64,000 nt of DNA from Geodermatophilus ruber (GTDB lineage: Bacteria; Actinomycetota; Actinomycetes; Mycobacteriales; Geodermatophilaceae), in assembly GCF_900114385.1 (NCBI RefSeq), contig NZ_FOSW01000003.1, positions 186,001 to 250,000 of the forward strand. The letters run 5' to 3'. The notes below the pieces were generated by a model. It searched no databases, had not been told where the DNA came from, and saw only the letters and a program-made list of their open reading frames with translations. A program made the position numbers and the translations under genes. Position 1 is the first letter of the stretch. Each line of letters opens with the position of its first letter. Shown piece after piece: positions 33,337 to 42,615 of this stretch.

Positions 33337-34329
33337 GCCGCCGGAGCCGACGTCCGGGTGATCGGCGGATGAATAGCGGGCCAGCGCGGCGCGGGCCTCG
33401 GCGGCGACCGCGGCGGCCAGCCCGGCCGGCTCCTCCACCGTGGCCGCGCCGCCGAGGGAGGCGACCAGCCGCCGCGCCCAGGCCACGTCGGCGGTGCGCA
33501 CCGCCACGGCCAGGCCGCCCGGCGGGTCCTGGATCTCCCGGACGTCCTCGACCGGGTAGTACTCGGCCACCCAGCGGGCGCTGCGGGCCAGTCGCAGCCG
33601 CACCACCGGGGCGCCGGGCGCGGGCTGGTAGAGGCCGGAGTCGACGTCGCGCTCGTGCGCCTCGGGCGGCGGGGCGGCCGGCTCCCCGAGGACGACGACG
33701 TCGTCGACCCGGTCCAGCCGGAACAGCCGCACGCCCTCGGCCCGCCGGCACCACGCCTCGAGGTACCACTTGCCGTCGACCAGCAGCAGCCGCATCGGGT
33801 CGACGGTGCGCTCGGTGCGCTCGTCCCGGGTGGGGACGTAGTAGTGCAGGTGCAGCGCCCGCCGCCGCTCCAGCCCCTCCCGGACGACGGCCAGCGCCTG
33901 CTCCCGGGCGTCGACCGACAGCGCCACCGGGGTGACCCGCTCCCCGGCGTGCCCGGCGACGGCCGAGACCTTGGCCAGCGCCCGGTTGACCGCCTCCCGC
34001 TCCGCGAGGCCGGGCAGCTCCAGCAGCGTGCGCAGCGCCACGACCAGGGCGACGGCCTCGTCGGTGGTCAGCCGCAGCGGCCGCACCATGCCGGCGGTGA
34101 ACGTGACCCGCACGCGGTCGCCCTCGAAGGACAGGTCGATGAGGTCGCCGGGGCCGTAGCCGGGCAGGCCGCACATCCACAGCAGCTCCAGATCGCGGCG
34201 CAGCTGCCGCTCCGGGACGCCGAAGTCGCGCGCCGCCTCGGCCAGCGACACCCCCTCGGGGCGGGCGGTCAGGTACGGGACGAGGGTGAGCAGCCGGGTC
34301 ATCCGCTCGGTGGTCGTGGGTGCGGTCAC
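33334..34329 (-). CDS. pafC: WYL-domain transcription factor PafC
   Basis: 331 aa. N-terminal wHTH (MTRLLTLVPYLTARPEGVSLAEAARDFGVPERQLRRDLELL), WYL domain (LHYYVPTRDERTERTVDPMRLLLVDGKWYLEAWC) and WCX C-terminal extension. With PafB it forms the heterodimer that activates the LexA-independent DNA-damage response in mycobacteria. GTG 34327-34329 with GAGGAG upstream was chosen; the frame extends further but without family similarity. Follows pafB by 73 bp. Confidence 0.93.
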   Translation of the reverse strand: MTAPTTTERMTRLLTLVPYLTARPEGVSLAEAARDFGVPERQLRRDLELLWMCGLPGYGPGDLIDLSFEGDRVRVTFTAGMVRPLRLTTDEAVALVVALRTLLELPGLAEREAVNRALAKVSAVAGHAGERVTPVALSVDAREQALAVVREGLERRRALHLHYYVPTRDERTERTVDPMRLLLVDGKWYLEAWCRRAEGVRLFRLDRVDDVVVLGEPAAPPPEAHERDVDSGLYQPAPGAPVVRLRLARSARWVAEYYPVEDVREIQDPPGGLAVAVRTADVAWARRLVASLGGAATVEEPAGLAAAVAAEARAALARYSSADHPDVGSGG

Positions 34330-34402
34330 CGGATCTCCTCGCCGGCGCCCGTCGGGCCGGTGCCCGCCGGTGCGCCGCTCCTGCATGACCTCGCGAGCGC
34401 GG

Positions 34403-35371
34403 TCACGTCATCCCCGCCAGCCGGGTGAGCCGCTCGACGACCGCCTCGCGGACCGCGGTGGGCGACTCGACCAGCACGTCGGCACCGTAGGCGGCCAGCT
34501 GGTCGGCCAGCCGCATCGGCTCGGTGGTGGACAGCTGCAACCGGTCGTCGCCGTCCTCGGCGGGGCCCAGCGGCACGGCGTGCCGGCGCAGCCCGATCGC
34601 GGCGCCCGGGCGCGCCCGGACGACGACGAGCTGCTCCTCGCCCCGGATCTGCCCGGCGACCATCGCGGCCAGGTCCACGTCGGGCGGCGGCTCGAACGCC
34701 CCGGCCGGCCCCACCGCCCGGGGGGTGCCGACCACCCGGGACAGCCGGAAGACCCGCGGCGCGCCACGGTCGAGGTCGAGCCCGCCGAGGTACCAGCGGC
34801 CGTGCCAGGCGACGACGCCCCAGGGCTGCACGTGCCGGCGGGCGGGGGCCTCCTCGTCGGGACGGCGGTAGTCGAACTCCAGCGCGCGGCGGTCGCGGGC
34901 CGCCGCGTAGGCCGGTTCGAAGGCCGGCTCGTCGGAGTCCAGCCGGGGCTGCAGCGGGATCGCCCGGCCGGTGTCGACGTCCACCCCGGCCGCCTTGAGC
35001 TTCACCAGGGCGCTGTGCGCGGCGCCGGCCAGCTGGGCGGACTCCCACAGCCGCAGCGCCAGGCCCACGGCGGCGGCCTCCTCGCCGGTGAGGGTGATCT
35101 CGGGCAGCTCGTAGTCGGCCCGGGCGATGCGGTAGCCGTCCTCGGTGTCGAAGACGCTGGTGCGCCCGGTCTCCAGCGGCACGCCCATCTCGCGCAGCTC
35201 GGCCTTGTCCCGCTCGAACATCCGCTTGAACGCCTCGTCGGCGCGGGCGGTGCCGTCGTCGGGCTCGTAGCCGGGCACGGTGGCCCGGATCCTGGCCGCG
35301 GTCACGTACTGCCGGGTGCCGAGCAGGGCGATGACCAGGTTCACCAGCCGTTCTGCCCGCTTCGCCGCCAC
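34403..35371 (-). CDS. pafB: WYL-domain transcription factor PafB
   Basis: 322 aa. The N-terminus ERLVNLVIALLGTRQYVTAARIRATVPGYE is the PafB wHTH, followed by the long linker FKRMFERDKAELREMGVPLE, the WYL domain (RRALEFDYRRPDEEAPARRHVQPWGVVAWHGRWYLGGLD) and WCX. Paired with PafC in the DNA-damage activator. GTG at 35369-35371, 6 nt after TAGCCT. Confidence 0.94.
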   Translation of the reverse strand: MAAKRAERLVNLVIALLGTRQYVTAARIRATVPGYEPDDGTARADEAFKRMFERDKAELREMGVPLETGRTSVFDTEDGYRIARADYELPEITLTGEEAAAVGLALRLWESAQLAGAAHSALVKLKAAGVDVDTGRAIPLQPRLDSDEPAFEPAYAAARDRRALEFDYRRPDEEAPARRHVQPWGVVAWHGRWYLGGLDLDRGAPRVFRLSRVVGTPRAVGPAGAFEPPPDVDLAAMVAGQIRGEEQLVVVRARPGAAIGLRRHAVPLGPAEDGDDRLQLSTTEPMRLADQLAAYGADVLVESPTAVREAVVERLTRLAGMT

Positions 35372-35377
35372 GCGCCC

Positions 35378-35383
35378 AGGCTA
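35378..35383 (-). promoter_or_regulatory. -10 box TAGCCT of pafB
   Basis: TAGCCT on the minus strand, 6 nt before the GTG start. It is divergent from the DUF3866 promoter 31 bp away. Confidence 0.6.
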
Positions 35384-35414
35384 GTCACGTGCCGGGGTCG
35401 GCGAGCGCGCTGGC

Positions 35415-35420
35415 TAGCCT
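35415..35420 (+). promoter_or_regulatory. -10 box TAGCCT of the DUF3866 gene
   Basis: TAGCCT, 6 nt, GTG 35427: leaderless layout. Confidence 0.6.
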
Positions 35421-35426
35421 GCCCGC

Positions 35427-36560
35427 GTGGGGGAGAACGAGACGCCGGTGCACCGGATCCGGTGGCGCCGAGGAACCGTGACGGCCCTGGGCCGGTCCTG
35501 GCGGGATGCCCAGGAGCTGACCGTGCTGGTGGAGGGCGACGGCGAGCTGCGGGCGCTGGCCCATCCCTCGCTGGTCGGCCTCCCGGAGGTGGGCGACGAG
35601 GTGCTGCTCAACACCACCGCCTGGGCGCAGCGGCTGGGCACCGGGGGCTACGCGCTGGTGGTCGCCGTCCCCGACCGGCTGCCCCCGGACCCGACCGGCC
35701 CCGGGCACCTGGTCAAGGCCCGGTACACGCCGCTGCAGGTGACCGTGCGGGGCGTGGACGAGCAGGACACCGAGCACCACGCGACGATCGCCGAGGCCGA
35801 GGACCTCGCCGGCATGCCGGTCGTCGTCGCCGACCTGCACTCGGCGCTGCCGGCGGTGCTGATCGGGGTGCTGGCCACCGACCCGGACCTGAAGGTGGCC
35901 TACGTGATGACCGACGGCGGCGCCCTGGTCGCCGGGTTCTCCCGCACGCTGTCGGCGCTGGCCCCGTCGCTGGCCGGCGTGGTCACCGTGGGGCAGGCGT
36001 TCGGCGGCGACGTCGAGGCGGTCACCCTGCACACCGGGCTGCTGGCGGCCCGGCACGTGCTCGGCGCCGACGTGGCGATCGTGACGCAGGGGCCGGGCAA
36101 CCTCGGCACCGGGACGCCGTGGGGCTTCTCCGGGGTGGCCGCGGGCGAGGCCTGCAACGCGGTGAGCGTGCTCGGTGGGCAGCCGATCGGGGCGCTGCGG
36201 ATCTCCGACGCCGATCCCCGGCCCCGCCACCGCGGCGTCTCCCACCACTCGCTCACCGCGTTCGGCCGGGTGGCGCTGGCCGGGGTGACCCTGGTGGCCC
36301 CGCGCGGGCTGGGCTCGGAGCTGGGCGGCCAGGTCGAGGCGGATCTGGCGGGGCAGCCCGAGCGCAACCCGGTGGTCTGGATGGACGTCGAGGGCCTGGA
36401 GAAGGCGCTGGGCCTCTCCCCCGTCCCGCTGTCGACGATGGGGCGCGGCTACCCCGAGGAGCGCGCCTACTTCCTGGCCGCCGCGGCCGCGGGCCGGTAC
36501 GCGGCCCTGCAGGTGCCGCTGCCCGAGGCCGTCGGCGGGCCGGAGACCGAGACGACCTGA
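35427..36560 (+). CDS. DUF3866 family protein
   Basis: 377 aa. VHRIRWRRGTVTALGRSWRDAQELTV opens an actinobacterial family of unknown function. Conserved blocks GHLVKARYTPLQ, YVMTDGGALVAGFS and VTQGPGNLGTGTPWGFSG suggest a soluble alpha/beta enzyme with a glycine-rich loop. It lies on the opposite strand between pafA and pafB, so it is not in the proteasome operon, though the neighbourhood is conserved in many Actinobacteria. GTG start 6 nt after TAGCCT. Confidence 0.85.
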   Translation: MGENETPVHRIRWRRGTVTALGRSWRDAQELTVLVEGDGELRALAHPSLVGLPEVGDEVLLNTTAWAQRLGTGGYALVVAVPDRLPPDPTGPGHLVKARYTPLQVTVRGVDEQDTEHHATIAEAEDLAGMPVVVADLHSALPAVLIGVLATDPDLKVAYVMTDGGALVAGFSRTLSALAPSLAGVVTVGQAFGGDVEAVTLHTGLLAARHVLGADVAIVTQGPGNLGTGTPWGFSGVAAGEACNAVSVLGGQPIGALRISDADPRPRHRGVSHHSLTAFGRVALAGVTLVAPRGLGSELGGQVEADLAGQPERNPVVWMDVEGLEKALGLSPVPLSTMGRGYPEERAYFLAAAAAGRYAALQVPLPEAVGGPETETT

Positions 36561-36561
36561 C

Positions 36562-36603
36562 GGCCCCGCTGCCCCCCACCCCTCGCACGCTCGCGGCGGG
36601 GCC
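36562..36603. terminator. Long-loop hairpin between convergent genes
   Basis: GGCCCCGC (36562-36569) pairs with GCGGGGCC (36596-36603); CTTTCTC follows on the plus strand. It lies between the DUF3866 stop and the pafA stop. Plausible but weak because of the 26-nt loop. Confidence 0.4.
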
Positions 36604-36608
36604 CTTTC

Positions 36609-37967
36609 TCACATGCTGGCGATGAGCTTGTCCACCCGCTCGTCGACGGCCTTGAACGGGTCCTTGCACAGCACGGTGCGCTGGGCCTGGTCGTTGAGCT
36701 TGAGGTGCACCCAGTCGACGGTGAAGTCGCGGCGCTTCTCCTGGGCCCGGCGGATGAACTCCCCGCGCAGCCGGGCGCGGGTGGTCTGCGGGGGCACGTT
36801 CTTGGCCTCGAAGACCCGCGGCTCGTGCGCCACCCGGTCCACCTGGTTGTTGCGCTCCAGCAGGTAGTACAGGCCCCGCCGGCGGCTGATGTCGTGGTAG
36901 GCGAGGTCCATCTGGGCGATGCGCGGGTGCGAGAGCGGCATGTCCCGCTTGGCGCGGTAACGCTCGATCAGGCTGAACTTGGTGGCCCAGTCGATCTCGC
37001 GGTCGATCAGCGACAGGTCACCGGAGTCGACCGCCTTGAGCGCCCGCCCCCACAGCTCGAGCATCTGCCGGTGCACCAGGCCGAAGCCCTCCCGGTCGAC
37101 GAACTCCGCGGCCCGGGAGTGGTACTCGGACTGGATCTCCAGCGCCGACATCTCCCGGCCGCTGGCCAGCCGGACCTTGCGGCGTCCGGTCATGTCGTGG
37201 CTGATCTCGCGGATGGCGCGGATCGGGTTCTCCAGCGCCATGTCCCGGATCGGGACGCCGGCCTCGATCATCCGCAGCACCAGGTCGGTGATGGCGACCT
37301 TGAGCAGGGTCGTCGTCTCGTTCATGTTCGAGTCGCCGACGATGACGTGCAGCCGCCGGTAGCGCTCGGCGTCGGCGTGCGGCTCGTCGCGGGTGTTGAT
37401 GATCGGCCGGGACCGGGTGGTGGCGCTGGAGACCCCCTCCCAGATGTGCTCCGCCCGCTGGCTGAGGCAGTAGATGGCGCCGCGCGGGGTCTGCAGCACC
37501 TTGCCGGCGCCGACGACGACCTGCCGGCTGACCAGGAACGGGATGAGCACGTCGGCCAGCCGGCTGAACTCCCCGTGCCGGCCGACGAGGTAGTTCTCGT
37601 GGCAGCCGTAGCTGTTGCCGGCGGAGTCGGTGTTGTTCTTGAACAGGTAGATGTCGCCGGTGACGCCCTCCTCGGCCAGCCGCTGCTCGGCGTCGACCAG
37701 CAGGCCCTCGAGGATCCGCTCCCCCGCCTTGTCGTGGACGACCAGCTCGGTCAGGTCGTCGCACTCGGCGGTGGCGTACTCGGGATGGCTGCCCACGTCG
37801 AGGTAGAGCCGGGAGCCGTTGCGCAGGAAGACGTTCGAGCTGCGCCCCCACGACACGACCCGGCGGAACAGGTACCGGGCGACCTCGTCCGGGGAAAGCC
37901 GGCGCTGGCCGCGGAAGGTGCACGTGACGCCGTACTCGGTCTCGATGCCGAAGATCCGTCGTTCCAC
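36609..37967 (-). CDS. pafA: Pup-protein ligase PafA
   Basis: 452 aa, full length. The start [18 protein letters not shown] contains the acidic ATP/Mg loop of the glutamine-synthetase-like fold. Further conserved segments are [36 protein letters not shown] and [23 protein letters not shown]. It joins the C-terminal Glu of Pup to substrate lysines. GTG start 6 nt after TAGGCT, so it has its own promoter downstream of prcA. Confidence 0.97.
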   Translation of the reverse strand: MERRIFGIETEYGVTCTFRGQRRLSPDEVARYLFRRVVSWGRSSNVFLRNGSRLYLDVGSHPEYATAECDDLTELVVHDKAGERILEGLLVDAEQRLAEEGVTGDIYLFKNNTDSAGNSYGCHENYLVGRHGEFSRLADVLIPFLVSRQVVVGAGKVLQTPRGAIYCLSQRAEHIWEGVSSATTRSRPIINTRDEPHADAERYRRLHVIVGDSNMNETTTLLKVAITDLVLRMIEAGVPIRDMALENPIRAIREISHDMTGRRKVRLASGREMSALEIQSEYHSRAAEFVDREGFGLVHRQMLELWGRALKAVDSGDLSLIDREIDWATKFSLIERYRAKRDMPLSHPRIAQMDLAYHDISRRRGLYYLLERNNQVDRVAHEPRVFEAKNVPPQTTRARLRGEFIRRAQEKRRDFTVDWVHLKLNDQAQRTVLCKDPFKAVDERVDKLIASM

Positions 37968-37973
37968 GCACCG

Positions 37974-37979
37974 AGCCTA
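37974..37979 (-). promoter_or_regulatory. -10 box TAGGCT of pafA
   Basis: TAGGCT on the minus strand, 6 nt before GTG. Confidence 0.6.
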
Positions 37980-38066
37980 GGCGCGGCTGCCGACGGCAGC
38001 CCCTTCTCGGCGCCTCGTGCCGCGCCGCGATCCGCGCGGTCCCCGCCCGGCGTGGGCCCGGGCCGT

Positions 38067-38092
38067 CGCCGAGGTCGTCGGTGACCTCGGCG
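38067..38092 (-). terminator. Hairpin after prcA
   Basis: CGCCGAGGTC, loop GTCGGT, GACCTCGGCG: a perfect 10-bp stem 12 bp past the prcA stop. It separates the pup-prcBA transcript from pafA. Confidence 0.6.
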
Positions 38093-38104
38093 AACGGCCG
38101 CCGG

Positions 38105-38974
38105 TCAGGTGGTGGTCGGGGGGTGCTGCCCGCCCCCGGCCGTGCCGCCGGTGTCCGGGGCGCTGGGCTCGCCGAGGCCGGCGGGGGTACCCGGGGCCGG
38201 CGCGCTGGGCGCGTGCGCGGCGGTGTGGGTGGGCTCCTCCTCGGCGCCCACGGCCGCCTTCCCGCTGTCGAGCAGGCTGCGCAGCGCGGCGCCCACGACG
38301 CGCCGGAACGCGCGCTTGGGGCGGCGCCGGTCGAGGACGGCGACCTCCAGTTGCTCGGCGGTCAGCAGCGCCGGGGAGCCGCCGTTGGCGCCGCCGGTGG
38401 CCGGGCTGACCGCCGAGAGCGCCTGCACGCCGACCTTCAGCGCCTCGGCCAGCTCCATGCCGGGCAGGAAGTGCTCGCGCAGGTGGCCGGTGACCGCCTC
38501 GGCCTGCCCACCCATGACCACGAAGTCCGGCTCGTCGACGATCGACCCGTCGAAGGTGAGCCGGAAGAGCTGGTCGGCCTCGGGGGTCTCGCCCACCTCG
38601 GCCACGCACAGCTCGACCTCGTAGGGCTTCATCTGCTGGGTGAAGATCTCCCCGAGGGTCTGCGCGTACGCGTTCGCGATGACCCGGCCGGTGACGTCGC
38701 GGCGGTTGTAGGAGTACCCCCGGACGTCGGCGAGCCGCACGCCGGCCACCCGCAGGCTCTCGAACTCGCTGTACCGGCCGACGGCGGCGAAGCCGATGCG
38801 GTCGTAGAGCTCGCCCACCTTGTGCAGCGTGGAGCTGGGGTTCTCGGCGATGAAGAGCACGCCGTCGGCGTAGGTGACGACGGCGACGCTGCGGCCGCGG
38901 GAGATGCCCTTGCGGGCGTACTCCGAGCGGTCGCGCATGAGCTGCTCGGGCGAGGCGTAGTACGGCATGGTCAT
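38105..38974 (-). CDS. prcA: Proteasome subunit alpha
   Basis: 289 aa, about 40 longer than the mycobacterial subunit. The N-terminal gate [25 protein letters not shown] and the alpha-type core ([29 protein letters not shown]...) are intact. The extra C-terminal 60 residues are Ala/Pro/Gly-rich and low-complexity, ending [10 protein letters not shown]. Seven copies form each outer ring of the 20S core and dock the ARC ATPase. It follows prcB by 3 bp. Confidence 0.96.
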   Translation of the reverse strand: MTMPYYASPEQLMRDRSEYARKGISRGRSVAVVTYADGVLFIAENPSSTLHKVGELYDRIGFAAVGRYSEFESLRVAGVRLADVRGYSYNRRDVTGRVIANAYAQTLGEIFTQQMKPYEVELCVAEVGETPEADQLFRLTFDGSIVDEPDFVVMGGQAEAVTGHLREHFLPGMELAEALKVGVQALSAVSPATGGANGGSPALLTAEQLEVAVLDRRRPKRAFRRVVGAALRSLLDSGKAAVGAEEEPTHTAAHAPSAPAPGTPAGLGEPSAPDTGGTAGGGQHPPTTT

Positions 38975-38977
38975 GGC

Positions 38978-39820
38978 TCAGCCCTGCCCGTCCGCGGCGG
39001 CCCGCTCGGCGATGATGGTGTCGGTGACGGCGGCGACCTCGTCGTCGGTGAGCCGCACCGAGCCCTCCGCGTCGACCCGGTAGACGATCGGGTACAGCTT
39101 GCGCACCGGGTCCGGGCCGCCGGTGGCGGAGTCGTCGTCGGCGGCGTCGTAGAGCGCTTCGAGCAGGCTGCGGGTGGCCGCGTCCCCGGACAGGCCGGAC
39201 CGCCAGGTCTTCTTCAGCGAGCTGCGGGCGAACAGCGAACCGGAGCCGACGGCGGCGTAGCCGCGCTCCTCGTAGTTCCCGCCGGTGACGTCGTAGCTGA
39301 AGATCCGGCCGGGGCTGGCCCCCGGGGCCGCGTCGAGGTCGTAGCCGGCGAACAGCGGGACGACGGCCAGCCCCTGCAGCGCGGCGCCCAGGTTGCCGCG
39401 GATCATCTGCGCCAGCCGGTTCGCCTTGCCGTCGAGGGAGAGCGTGAGGCCCTCGATCTTCTCGTAGTGCTCGAGCTCGACCTGGTAGAGCCTGACCATC
39501 TCGATGGCGATGCCCGCGGCGCCGGCGATGCCGATCACCGACCAGGCGTCGGCCGGGTAGACCTTCTCGATGTCCCGGCTGGAGATCAGGTTGCCCATCG
39601 TGGCCCGGCGGTCGCCGCCCATGAGGACGCCGCGGTCGTAGGCGACCGAGACGATCGTGGTGCCGTGCGGCGTGAGGTCACCGACCGGCAGCTGCGGGTG
39701 CGGGCGGCGGCCCGGCAGCAGGTCGGGTGCGGCGGCCGCCAGGAAGTCGGTGAACGAGGAGCCCACACGGTCCAGATAGGCGGGCGGGAACCCGCTCCGG
39801 CCTGCTGACGACTCGTTCAC
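38978..39820 (-). CDS. prcB: Proteasome subunit beta
   Basis: 280 aa. Thr54, in [13 protein letters not shown], is the expected catalytic N-terminal threonine after autocleavage of a 53-residue propeptide. [21 protein letters not shown] carries the supporting Asp/Arg and Lys, and the RYGDxxGxxGS-type loop appears as [12 protein letters not shown] 39818-39820 was chosen with GGAGAGG upstream. In most Actinobacteria pup lies just upstream; here 761 bp with a broken gene intervene. Confidence 0.95.
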   Translation of the reverse strand: MNESSAGRSGFPPAYLDRVGSSFTDFLAAAAPDLLPGRRPHPQLPVGDLTPHGTTIVSVAYDRGVLMGGDRRATMGNLISSRDIEKVYPADAWSVIGIAGAAGIAIEMVRLYQVELEHYEKIEGLTLSLDGKANRLAQMIRGNLGAALQGLAVVPLFAGYDLDAAPGASPGRIFSYDVTGGNYEERGYAAVGSGSLFARSSLKKTWRSGLSGDAATRSLLEALYDAADDDSATGGPDPVRKLYPIVYRVDAEGSVRLTDDEVAAVTDTIIAERAAADGQG

Positions 39821-40581
39821 CCATCCGCCTCTCCCGCCGTCTCGTGCCGGCGTGACCCGCTGTTCCGCCCGGTCCCCCGCGTGCGGCGGGAGCTGCCAGG
39901 ACGTCGCTGCGACCCTACCGGCGGGCTCCCCGGCCGGCTGAGCGCCTCGGGCGCGCCAACGGCCCGGTGCAGCTTCTCGAGCTCCTGACCTCCCGGTGAG
40001 GCTCCACCTAGCGAGCTGCCACGTGCAGCAGGAACGGGCCGTCCCGGAACTGGCCGCCCACCGTTGCCGTTGACGCACAGCCATGCGCCAACGGCGCCCG
40101 TCGTGCGGTCATGTTCGGCGTGCACCGCAGGCGCCGACCGGCCGATCGCGCACAACCCTCCCTGCGCCTCCAGCAGATCCGCTGCGTGCGCCGAGATCCC
40201 GTGACGGTTGCTCACGTGATACCTCCCGGAGCCGGCGACCTTGTCGCGGGAGATCCTTCCCGCTCGTTCTGGCGGGGCGTGCAGTGCGCGTGGTCGCCAC
40301 TGCTGGTGCGCACGGTCCGCACGAATTCTGCGAGCGGCGCGACTTGCTCGCCGCCGGCCCACAACTGGTGGCCGGGTGGCACCTCACGGTCGACCGGCGA
40401 TGGACACGGGGCTTCGTCCGAAGAGCGTCGCGACTCCTCGCCGACCGCTCGGCCGGGTGCTTCCGACAGCAGAACGCCGGGCCGTCTCGTGAACGCGCCT
40501 TCCCGGGGAACTCAGGAACGGGCCGGTGTTCGCGGCAGTCCCTGGAGAACGTCGACTGCACTCACGTTGTGTAGAAGTTGC
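39821..40581. other. Enlarged pup-prcB gap with gene remains
   Basis: 761 bp of lower GC than its surroundings. The part at 40008-40215 is a decayed endonuclease VII gene. Between 40216 and 40581 I recognise nothing: frames on both strands lack G/C-ending bias and family resemblance. No clear promoter for prcBA is visible, so prcBA may still depend on the pup transcript. Confidence 0.6.
40008..40215 (-). pseudogene. Broken endonuclease VII (HNH-type) gene
   Basis: GTG 40213-40215 has GGGAGG 6 nt upstream, so the start looks intact. The frame reads [36 protein letters not shown] and WLCVNGNGG. This is the order of recombination endonuclease VII domains, which normally have CAIC, DHDH-TG-VRG and LC-NCN. 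Cysteines and an Asp are lost. Near 40035 the sequence shifts frame and continues [16 protein letters not shown], then a TAG at 40010-40008; that segment matches the family's GQFRDDP-type C-terminus. Small endonuclease VII genes occur between pup and prcB in other Actinobacteria, as far as I recall. Confidence 0.75.
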
Positions 40582-40791
40582 TCACTCCCCGCCCTTTTGT
40601 ACATAACTGCGCACGAATTCCTCGGCGTTCTCCTCGAGGACGTCATCAATCTCGTCGAGAAGGGAGTCGACGTCCTCGGTCATCTCCTTGTGGCGCTCGG
40701 CCGCCTCGGTGTCGACCGAGGCCTCGACCTCGTCGGTCTCCTCGCGCGTCCGGGTCGCCCGCTGCTGCCCGCCGGTGTCCCTCGTGGCCAT
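40582..40791 (-). CDS. pup: Prokaryotic ubiquitin-like protein Pup
   Basis: 69 aa, disordered and acidic, with the ARC-binding helix region TEDVDSLLDEIDDVLEENAEEFVRSYVQKGGE. It ends in GGE, so the C-terminal Glu is encoded directly and no deamidation of Gln by Dop is needed before ligation. ATG start with GGAGGGATCG upstream. It follows dop by 108 bp. Confidence 0.98.
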   Translation of the reverse strand: MATRDTGGQQRATRTREETDEVEASVDTEAAERHKEMTEDVDSLLDEIDDVLEENAEEFVRSYVQKGGE

Positions 40792-40899
40792 CGATCCCTC
40801 CAGGTCGTTGCTGCACGGTGGTGCTGAGCAGAAAGCTACCCGCAGATGCCGACGATCGGCGCTCGCCCGACGGGGCCGTGGAAACGGTGGAGCGGGGGC

Positions 40900-42405
40900 T
40901 CAGCCGCCGGTGATGGTGTCGACCAGCTCCTGGGCCGACGAGGTCGCCTCGAACAACTCGCCGACGTGGTCGCGGGTGCCACGCAGGGGCTCCATGGTCG
41001 GGATGCGCACCAGGTTCTCCCGGCCGAGGTCGAAGACCACCGAGTCCCAGGAGGCGGCCGCGACCTGGGCCGGGTAGCGGCGCAGGCACTCCCCGCGGAA
41101 GAAGGCCCGCGTGTCGGTCGGCGGGTGCACCATCGCCCGGGACACCTCCTCGTCGGTGAGCAGCCGCCGCATCGCGCCGCGGGCGACCAGCCGGTGGTAG
41201 AGGCCCTTCTCCGGTCGGACGTCGGAGTACTGCAGGTCGACCAGGTGCAGCCGCGAGTCACCCCAGCCCAGCCCGTCGCGGGCCCGGAATCCTTCGAGCA
41301 GCCGCAGCTTGGCCGGCCAGTCCAGCCGGTCGGCGAGCCGGATCGGGTCGGTGCCGAGGTCCTCGAGCACCTCCGCCCACCGGCGCAGCACGTCGGCGGT
41401 CTGCTCGTCACCGGTGCCGGACCGGTCCACGTACCGCTGGGCCATCTCCAGGTAGGCCCACTGGACCTCCAGCGCGGTCATCTGCCGCCCGTCGCGCAGC
41501 CGCACCTTGTGGGTGAGCGACGGATCGTGGCTGATCGCCTGCAGCGCCTCGACCGGCTCCTCCAGCGACATGTCCTGGTGCAGCGCCCGCGCCTCGATCA
41601 TGGCGAGCACGAGCGACGTCGTCCCCACCTTGAGGTAGGTCGACAGCTCCGCCAGGTTGGCATCGCCGATGATCACGTGCAGCCGCCGGTACTTGTCCGC
41701 GTCGGCGTGCGGCTCGTCGCGGGTGTTGATGATCGGCCGCTTGAGCGTCGTCTCCAGGCCGACCTCGACCTCGAAGAAGTCGGCCCGCTGGGAGAGCTGG
41801 AAACCCTGGGAGCGCCCCTCCGCCCCGATCCCGACCCGCCCGGAGCCGGCGACGACCTGCCGGGTCACGAAAAACGGGATCAGCCCGCGGATGATGTCGA
41901 GGAACGGGGTCCGCCGGTCCATCAGGTAGTTCTCGTGCGACCCGTAGGAGGCGCCCTTGCCGTCGGTGTTGTTCTTGTAGAGCTGGATCGGCGCGGCACC
42001 CGGGATCCGCGCGGCCCGCCGCGAGGCCTCGGCCATCACCTGCTCCCCCGCCTTGTCCCACAGAACGACGTCGCGCGGGGTGGTGACCTCCGGGGTGGAG
42101 TACTCCGGGTGGGCGTGGTCGACGTAGAGCCGGGCGCCGTTGGTGAGGATGACGTTGGCCATCCCCGCGTCCTCGTCGAGGTCGGTGTGGTCGAGCGCCT
42201 GCGCGGGTGAGAGGTCGAACCCGCGGGCGTCGCGCAGCGGCGACTCCTCCTCGAAGTCCCACCGGGGCCGCCGCGGGGTCGGGGCCTCGGCCACCGCCCA
42301 GGCGTTCACGACCTGGCTGGACAGGGTGGTCGGATTCGCGGTGGGCTGTCCGGGCACCGAGATGCCGTACTCCACCTCGGTGCCCATGACCCGCCGCACG
42401 CTCAT
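40900..42405 (-). CDS. dop: Pup deamidase/depupylase Dop
   Basis: 501 aa. [23 protein letters not shown] and the residues following carry the Dop-type glutamine-synthetase-like active site. The Dop loop is in the region [26 protein letters not shown]. Since Pup ends in Glu, depupylation of substrates is its likely main function. ATG 42403-42405, 6 nt after TAGGGT. Upstream of pup in the standard order. Confidence 0.97.
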   Translation of the reverse strand: MSVRRVMGTEVEYGISVPGQPTANPTTLSSQVVNAWAVAEAPTPRRPRWDFEEESPLRDARGFDLSPAQALDHTDLDEDAGMANVILTNGARLYVDHAHPEYSTPEVTTPRDVVLWDKAGEQVMAEASRRAARIPGAAPIQLYKNNTDGKGASYGSHENYLMDRRTPFLDIIRGLIPFFVTRQVVAGSGRVGIGAEGRSQGFQLSQRADFFEVEVGLETTLKRPIINTRDEPHADADKYRRLHVIIGDANLAELSTYLKVGTTSLVLAMIEARALHQDMSLEEPVEALQAISHDPSLTHKVRLRDGRQMTALEVQWAYLEMAQRYVDRSGTGDEQTADVLRRWAEVLEDLGTDPIRLADRLDWPAKLRLLEGFRARDGLGWGDSRLHLVDLQYSDVRPEKGLYHRLVARGAMRRLLTDEEVSRAMVHPPTDTRAFFRGECLRRYPAQVAAASWDSVVFDLGRENLVRIPTMEPLRGTRDHVGELFEATSSAQELVDTITGG

Positions 42406-42411
42406 GCCCCA

Positions 42412-42417
42412 ACCCTA
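42412..42417 (-). promoter_or_regulatory. -10 box TAGGGT of dop
   Basis: TAGGGT on the minus strand, 6 nt before the ATG. Confidence 0.6.
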
Positions 42418-42516
42418 GGCTGCGGGCCCGCCGAGGTGGTCGGCCCCGGACGCTGGAGGCTCTCCACGCGCACGCCTCGACGGCGCCGGCGGCGACCGGC
42501 GCGCGGACTCGAAGAC

Positions 42517-42555
42517 GCCGGCGGCCCGGCCCCCGCAGGGGGCCGGGCCGCCGGC
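42517..42555 (-). terminator. Perfect 18-bp hairpin between arc and dop
   Basis: GCCGGCGGCCCGGCCCCC, loop GCA, and the exact complement. It lies 61 bp past the arc stop and about 100 bp before the dop promoter. One of the strongest hairpins of the window; no T-run. Confidence 0.75.
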
Positions 42556-42572
42556 CGGCCTCGTCCAGGGGA

Positions 42573-42596
42573 CCGCCCTGAGCTTGCGAAGGGCGG
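42573..42596. repeat. Inverted-repeat element of the common CCCTGAGC-TTCG-GGGC type
   Basis: CCGCCCT, GAGCTTGCGA, AGGGCGG forms a stem-loop. It resembles the dispersed CCCTGAGCTTGTCGAAGGG palindromic repeats seen between genes in many bacteria, with one base lost from the loop. Confidence 0.5.
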
Positions 42597-42615
42597 GGAG
42601 GACGAGGTCCTTCTG

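Noticed and set aside
39821..40581. Open frames of 110-180 codons on both strands of the pup-prcB gap
   Set aside because: No third-position G/C bias and no family similarity apart from the endonuclease VII remains, which are frameshifted.
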